Part shown: positions 62,232-64,000 of the stretch, one piece after another
Numbering within the stretch: position 1 is the stretch's first letter
Layout: each line of letters opens with the position of its first letter
From: Pseudomonas lalkuanensis
GTDB taxonomy: Bacteria; Pseudomonadota; Gammaproteobacteria; Pseudomonadales; Pseudomonadaceae
NCBI RefSeq assembly: GCF_008807375.1
Contig: NZ_CP043311.1
Span: forward strand, 5,312,001-5,376,000
Reading direction: 5' to 3'
DNA: 64,000 bases
Notes under the pieces: generated by a model
Told to the model about the DNA's origin: nothing
The model's input: only the letters and a program-made list of their open reading frames with translations
The model's database searches: none
Position numbers and translations under genes: made by a program

Positions 62232-64000
62232 TCAGTTGCCCTGGCCACCCAGCAGGCCGCCACCGAGGGTGCCGGTCAGGCTTCCGGAAACGGTGCCTTG
62301 CAGCGACACACCCAGGTCACCCACGGCCCCGCCACTTGCCGATCCACCTTCGAGCAGGGTGCCGACCTTTTCGACCACCTGGCCGGTGCCGCCGACGGTC
62401 TGTCCGACCTGGCTCACCACCGGGTTGCTGCTGGCGACGTCCACCTGCTGGCCAAGGCTGCTCACCGCACCACCGACCTGCTGCACCAGGTTGCCGGCCG
62501 GGTCGCCCAGACCGCTTGCGTCGCCCACGGACTGGGTCGCGGCACCAACCGTCTGCACCACCGGGGTCAGCGCGCCTCCCACATCGCTGGTGAGCGCCGC
62601 GACGGGCGCACCAGCCGGGTTGTTGGTCACGCCGTCGCCGCCTACCAGGGTGCCGAGGGATGCCACGGTCTGCCCGGTTTCCACCACCGCACCACCCGCG
62701 GCGCTGACCAGGCCATTGCCGCTGCCGGCATCCAGCCCGCTGCCGGCCCCGGCCACCACGCCACCGGCGGTTTCCAGCAGGTTGTCCACAGGCGCGGCGA
62801 GGCCGGTCTGCTGGCCGATCTGCCCAGTGGTAGCGGCCACCTCGCCGACCAGGGTGTCCAGGCCCGCCTGTGGGCTGCTGCCGCCTTCCGCCTGATCGAG
62901 CAGGCCGCCACCGGTGGAGAGGGCGTCGCCAGTCTTCGCCAGGGTGTCACCAACAGCCTCGCCAAGGGGGTTATCGACACCATCGGCCACCTTGTCGCCG
63001 ACGGCCCCGAGGGTTTCCCCAGCCTTGTCCAGCAGACTGCCCACAGGCTGGTCCAGGCCCGTAGCGCTGCCCAGCTTGCCGGTCACGCTTTCGGCCAGGC
63101 TGACCACCGGCACCAGCTTGTCACCGACGGCTCCGGTAACGTCGCCCAGCGGGCCACTGGTGGCAGCGGTGTCCAGGGTGTTGCCAAGCATGGAGACCTG
63201 TTCGCCAACACCGTCCACCAGGGTGCCGGCCTTGTCCACAACACCGCCGACGGTACCGCCAAGCACCGGCAGGTGCTCTATGGCCGATGAGTCGGAGACG
63301 GCCTTCACGCCATCGCCCAGCGCCGAAACGCCGCCGCCTACTTCACTCACGGCCTCACCCAGGCTGCCCACTGTGGTGCCCAGGGCGTTGCCGTCCTTGC
63401 CCAACTGGCCGACGCCATTCTGGATGCCATCCCCCAGGCTGTCGGTGGCCTGGCCGACCGAAGACACCAGGTCGCCCGCCCCGCCAGTGAGGTCCTGGTT
63501 GCCCGCGAGAGGGAGATTGCCGACGGCCTGGCCCGCTTGATCGACGGCATTACCGGCGCCGGACACGATGCCGCCAGCGTCCTGCAGCACTTCGGCGGTC
63601 ACCAGGCTGGGAGACGTAGTTCCGCCGCCAGTGCCACCGCCAGTACCCCCACCGTTGCCTCCGCCGGTACCGCCATCGACGACACCACCACCCGTGCCGC
63701 CTCCCGTACCGCCGCCAGTACCACCATCGACGACGCCACCGCCAGTGCCGCCTCCGCTACCACCGCCGGTTCCACCACCGACGCCGCCGGTACCTCCGCC
63801 AGTGCTTCCGCCGGTACCGCCATCGACGACGCCACCACCTGTGCCGCCTCCAGTACCGCCGCCCGAGCCGCCACCCACACCACCGCCGGTACCGCCGCCA
63901 GTGCTTCCACCGGTGCCACCATCGACGACGCCACCACCCGTGCCGCCGCCAGTGCTTCCTCCAGTTCCACCACCAACACCGCCGGCACTGCCGGTGCCTC
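62232..64000 (-). CDS. Large Gly-rich repetitive surface-type protein (5' part missing)
   Basis: An ORF open to the right edge (about 589 residues visible, N-terminus outside). Nearest the edge is a low-complexity tract of GGG-T/S units with regular GGVVDGG blocks (about 62 codons apart to 24 codons apart). It is followed by about 420 residues of Val/Gly/Leu-rich repeats built on V/L-x-x-x-G-x-x-V/L (for example VGEQVSMLGNTLDTA, LVGEVAATTGQIGQQ). No Cys is present. The composition is typical of secreted adhesin- or collagen-like proteins. With the TpsB gene downstream it may be the exported partner, but no TPS domain can be seen in the window. Confidence 0.6.
   Translation of the reverse strand, partial: GTGSAGGVGGGTGGSTGGGTGGGVVDGGTGGSTGGGTGGGVGGGSGGGTGGGTGGGVVDGGTGGSTGGGTGGVGGGTGGGSGGGTGGGVVDGGTGGGTGGGTGGGVVDGGTGGGNGGGTGGGTGGGTTSPSLVTAEVLQDAGGIVSGAGNAVDQAGQAVGNLPLAGNQDLTGGAGDLVSSVGQATDSLGDGIQNGVGQLGKDGNALGTTVGSLGEAVSEVGGGVSALGDGVKAVSDSSAIEHLPVLGGTVGGVVDKAGTLVDGVGEQVSMLGNTLDTAATSGPLGDVTGAVGDKLVPVVSLAESVTGKLGSATGLDQPVGSLLDKAGETLGAVGDKVADGVDNPLGEAVGDTLAKTGDALSTGGGLLDQAEGGSSPQAGLDTLVGEVAATTGQIGQQTGLAAPVDNLLETAGGVVAGAGSGLDAGSGNGLVSAAGGAVVETGQTVASLGTLVGGDGVTNNPAGAPVAALTSDVGGALTPVVQTVGAATQSVGDASGLGDPAGNLVQQVGGAVSSLGQQVDVASSNPVVSQVGQTVGGTGQVVEKVGTLLEGGSASGGAVGDLGVSLQGTVSGSLTGTLGGGLLGGQGN
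63600..64000 (-). repeat. Codon-level tandem repeat encoding GGGTGGGVVDGG-type units
   Basis: Imperfect copies of GGTGGTGGCGTCGTCGATGG-like blocks recur within a GGN-ACN background. They are in frame with the large Gly-rich ORF, so they are coding repeats. Length variation between strains is to be expected by slippage. Confidence 0.7.

Noticed and set aside
62037..63290. A 417-codon plus-strand ORF near the right end
   Set aside because: Antisense to the TpsB and Gly-rich genes, without motif or start signal.
63600..64000. CRISPR-like or satellite DNA repeats
   Set aside because: Units are in frame, imperfect and lack spacers. They encode Gly-rich repeats of an open reading frame.

Overview
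The window is GC-rich chromosomal DNA of a Pseudomonas-type gammaproteobacterium. The reasons are a Pseudomonas-style Flp/Tad pilus locus (pprA, fppA, pprB, tad, rcp, flp), a Pf-like filamentous-phage replication and integration module, FtnA-type bacterioferritin, a formate dehydrogenase-selenocysteine cluster and many copies of a GGGGGCGAATTCATTCGC-type palindromic repeat. The species cannot be fixed from sequence reading alone.

Layout. 1-6380: an MFS drug transporter cut by the left edge, then an RND efflux pair (permease and adaptor) divergent from a TetR repressor with an AcrR-like operator between them. 6465-10192: copper homeostasis, with a CopZ-like chaperone, a small exported protein, CopA ATPase and CueR; two MerR-type promoters with 19-bp spacers are visible. 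10158-17295: DMT exporter, bacterioferritin, RIO kinase, a LysR/NAD(P)-binding protein pair, DUF2218, AraC, a bile-acid-symporter family protein and a small unknown. 17438-22396: a fatty-acid-type set (thiolase, high-molecular-weight FabG, AraC regulator, MaoC hydratase). 22450-27605: MazG-like, CmoM, two DUF4136 lipoproteins, two GNATs, a YbaK deacylase and two small exported unknowns.

27860-35861: a genomic island of about 8 kb inserted at the 3' end of the selenocysteine tRNA gene. A 28-bp copy of the tRNA end lies at both borders, and paired arm-type repeats (TTCGACAC twice, 11-bp period) lie inside each border. It carries a Pf-like replication initiator, tyrosine integrase, small DNA-binding proteins, a divergent phage regulator, a very structured candidate replication origin, a CsrA/RsmA-like protein, and an AT-rich cargo block of small membrane, lipoprotein and immunity-like genes. 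No coat, adsorption or Zot-like assembly gene is visible, so it looks like a satellite or stripped inovirus rather than a complete Pf prophage.

35835-45059: the complete selenocysteine and formate dehydrogenase-N cluster, transcribed leftward as fdnG (in-frame UGA with a SECIS hairpin), fdnH, fdnI, fdhE, selA, selB and selC. The machinery that reads the UGA therefore sits beside the gene that needs it, and the island sits against selC.

45168-60307: the Flp/Tad pilus locus: sensor PprA, a TadE-like pseudopilin, prepilin peptidase FppA, response regulator PprB, TadG, a small lipoprotein, TadD, TadC, TadB, TadA, TadZ, RcpA and RcpC leftward, then the Flp pilin and a lone receiver protein rightward. 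60485-64000: a two-partner-secretion type outer-membrane transporter and, just upstream of it, a large Gly-rich repeat protein that runs off the right edge. The right quarter reads as a surface-attachment and biofilm region.
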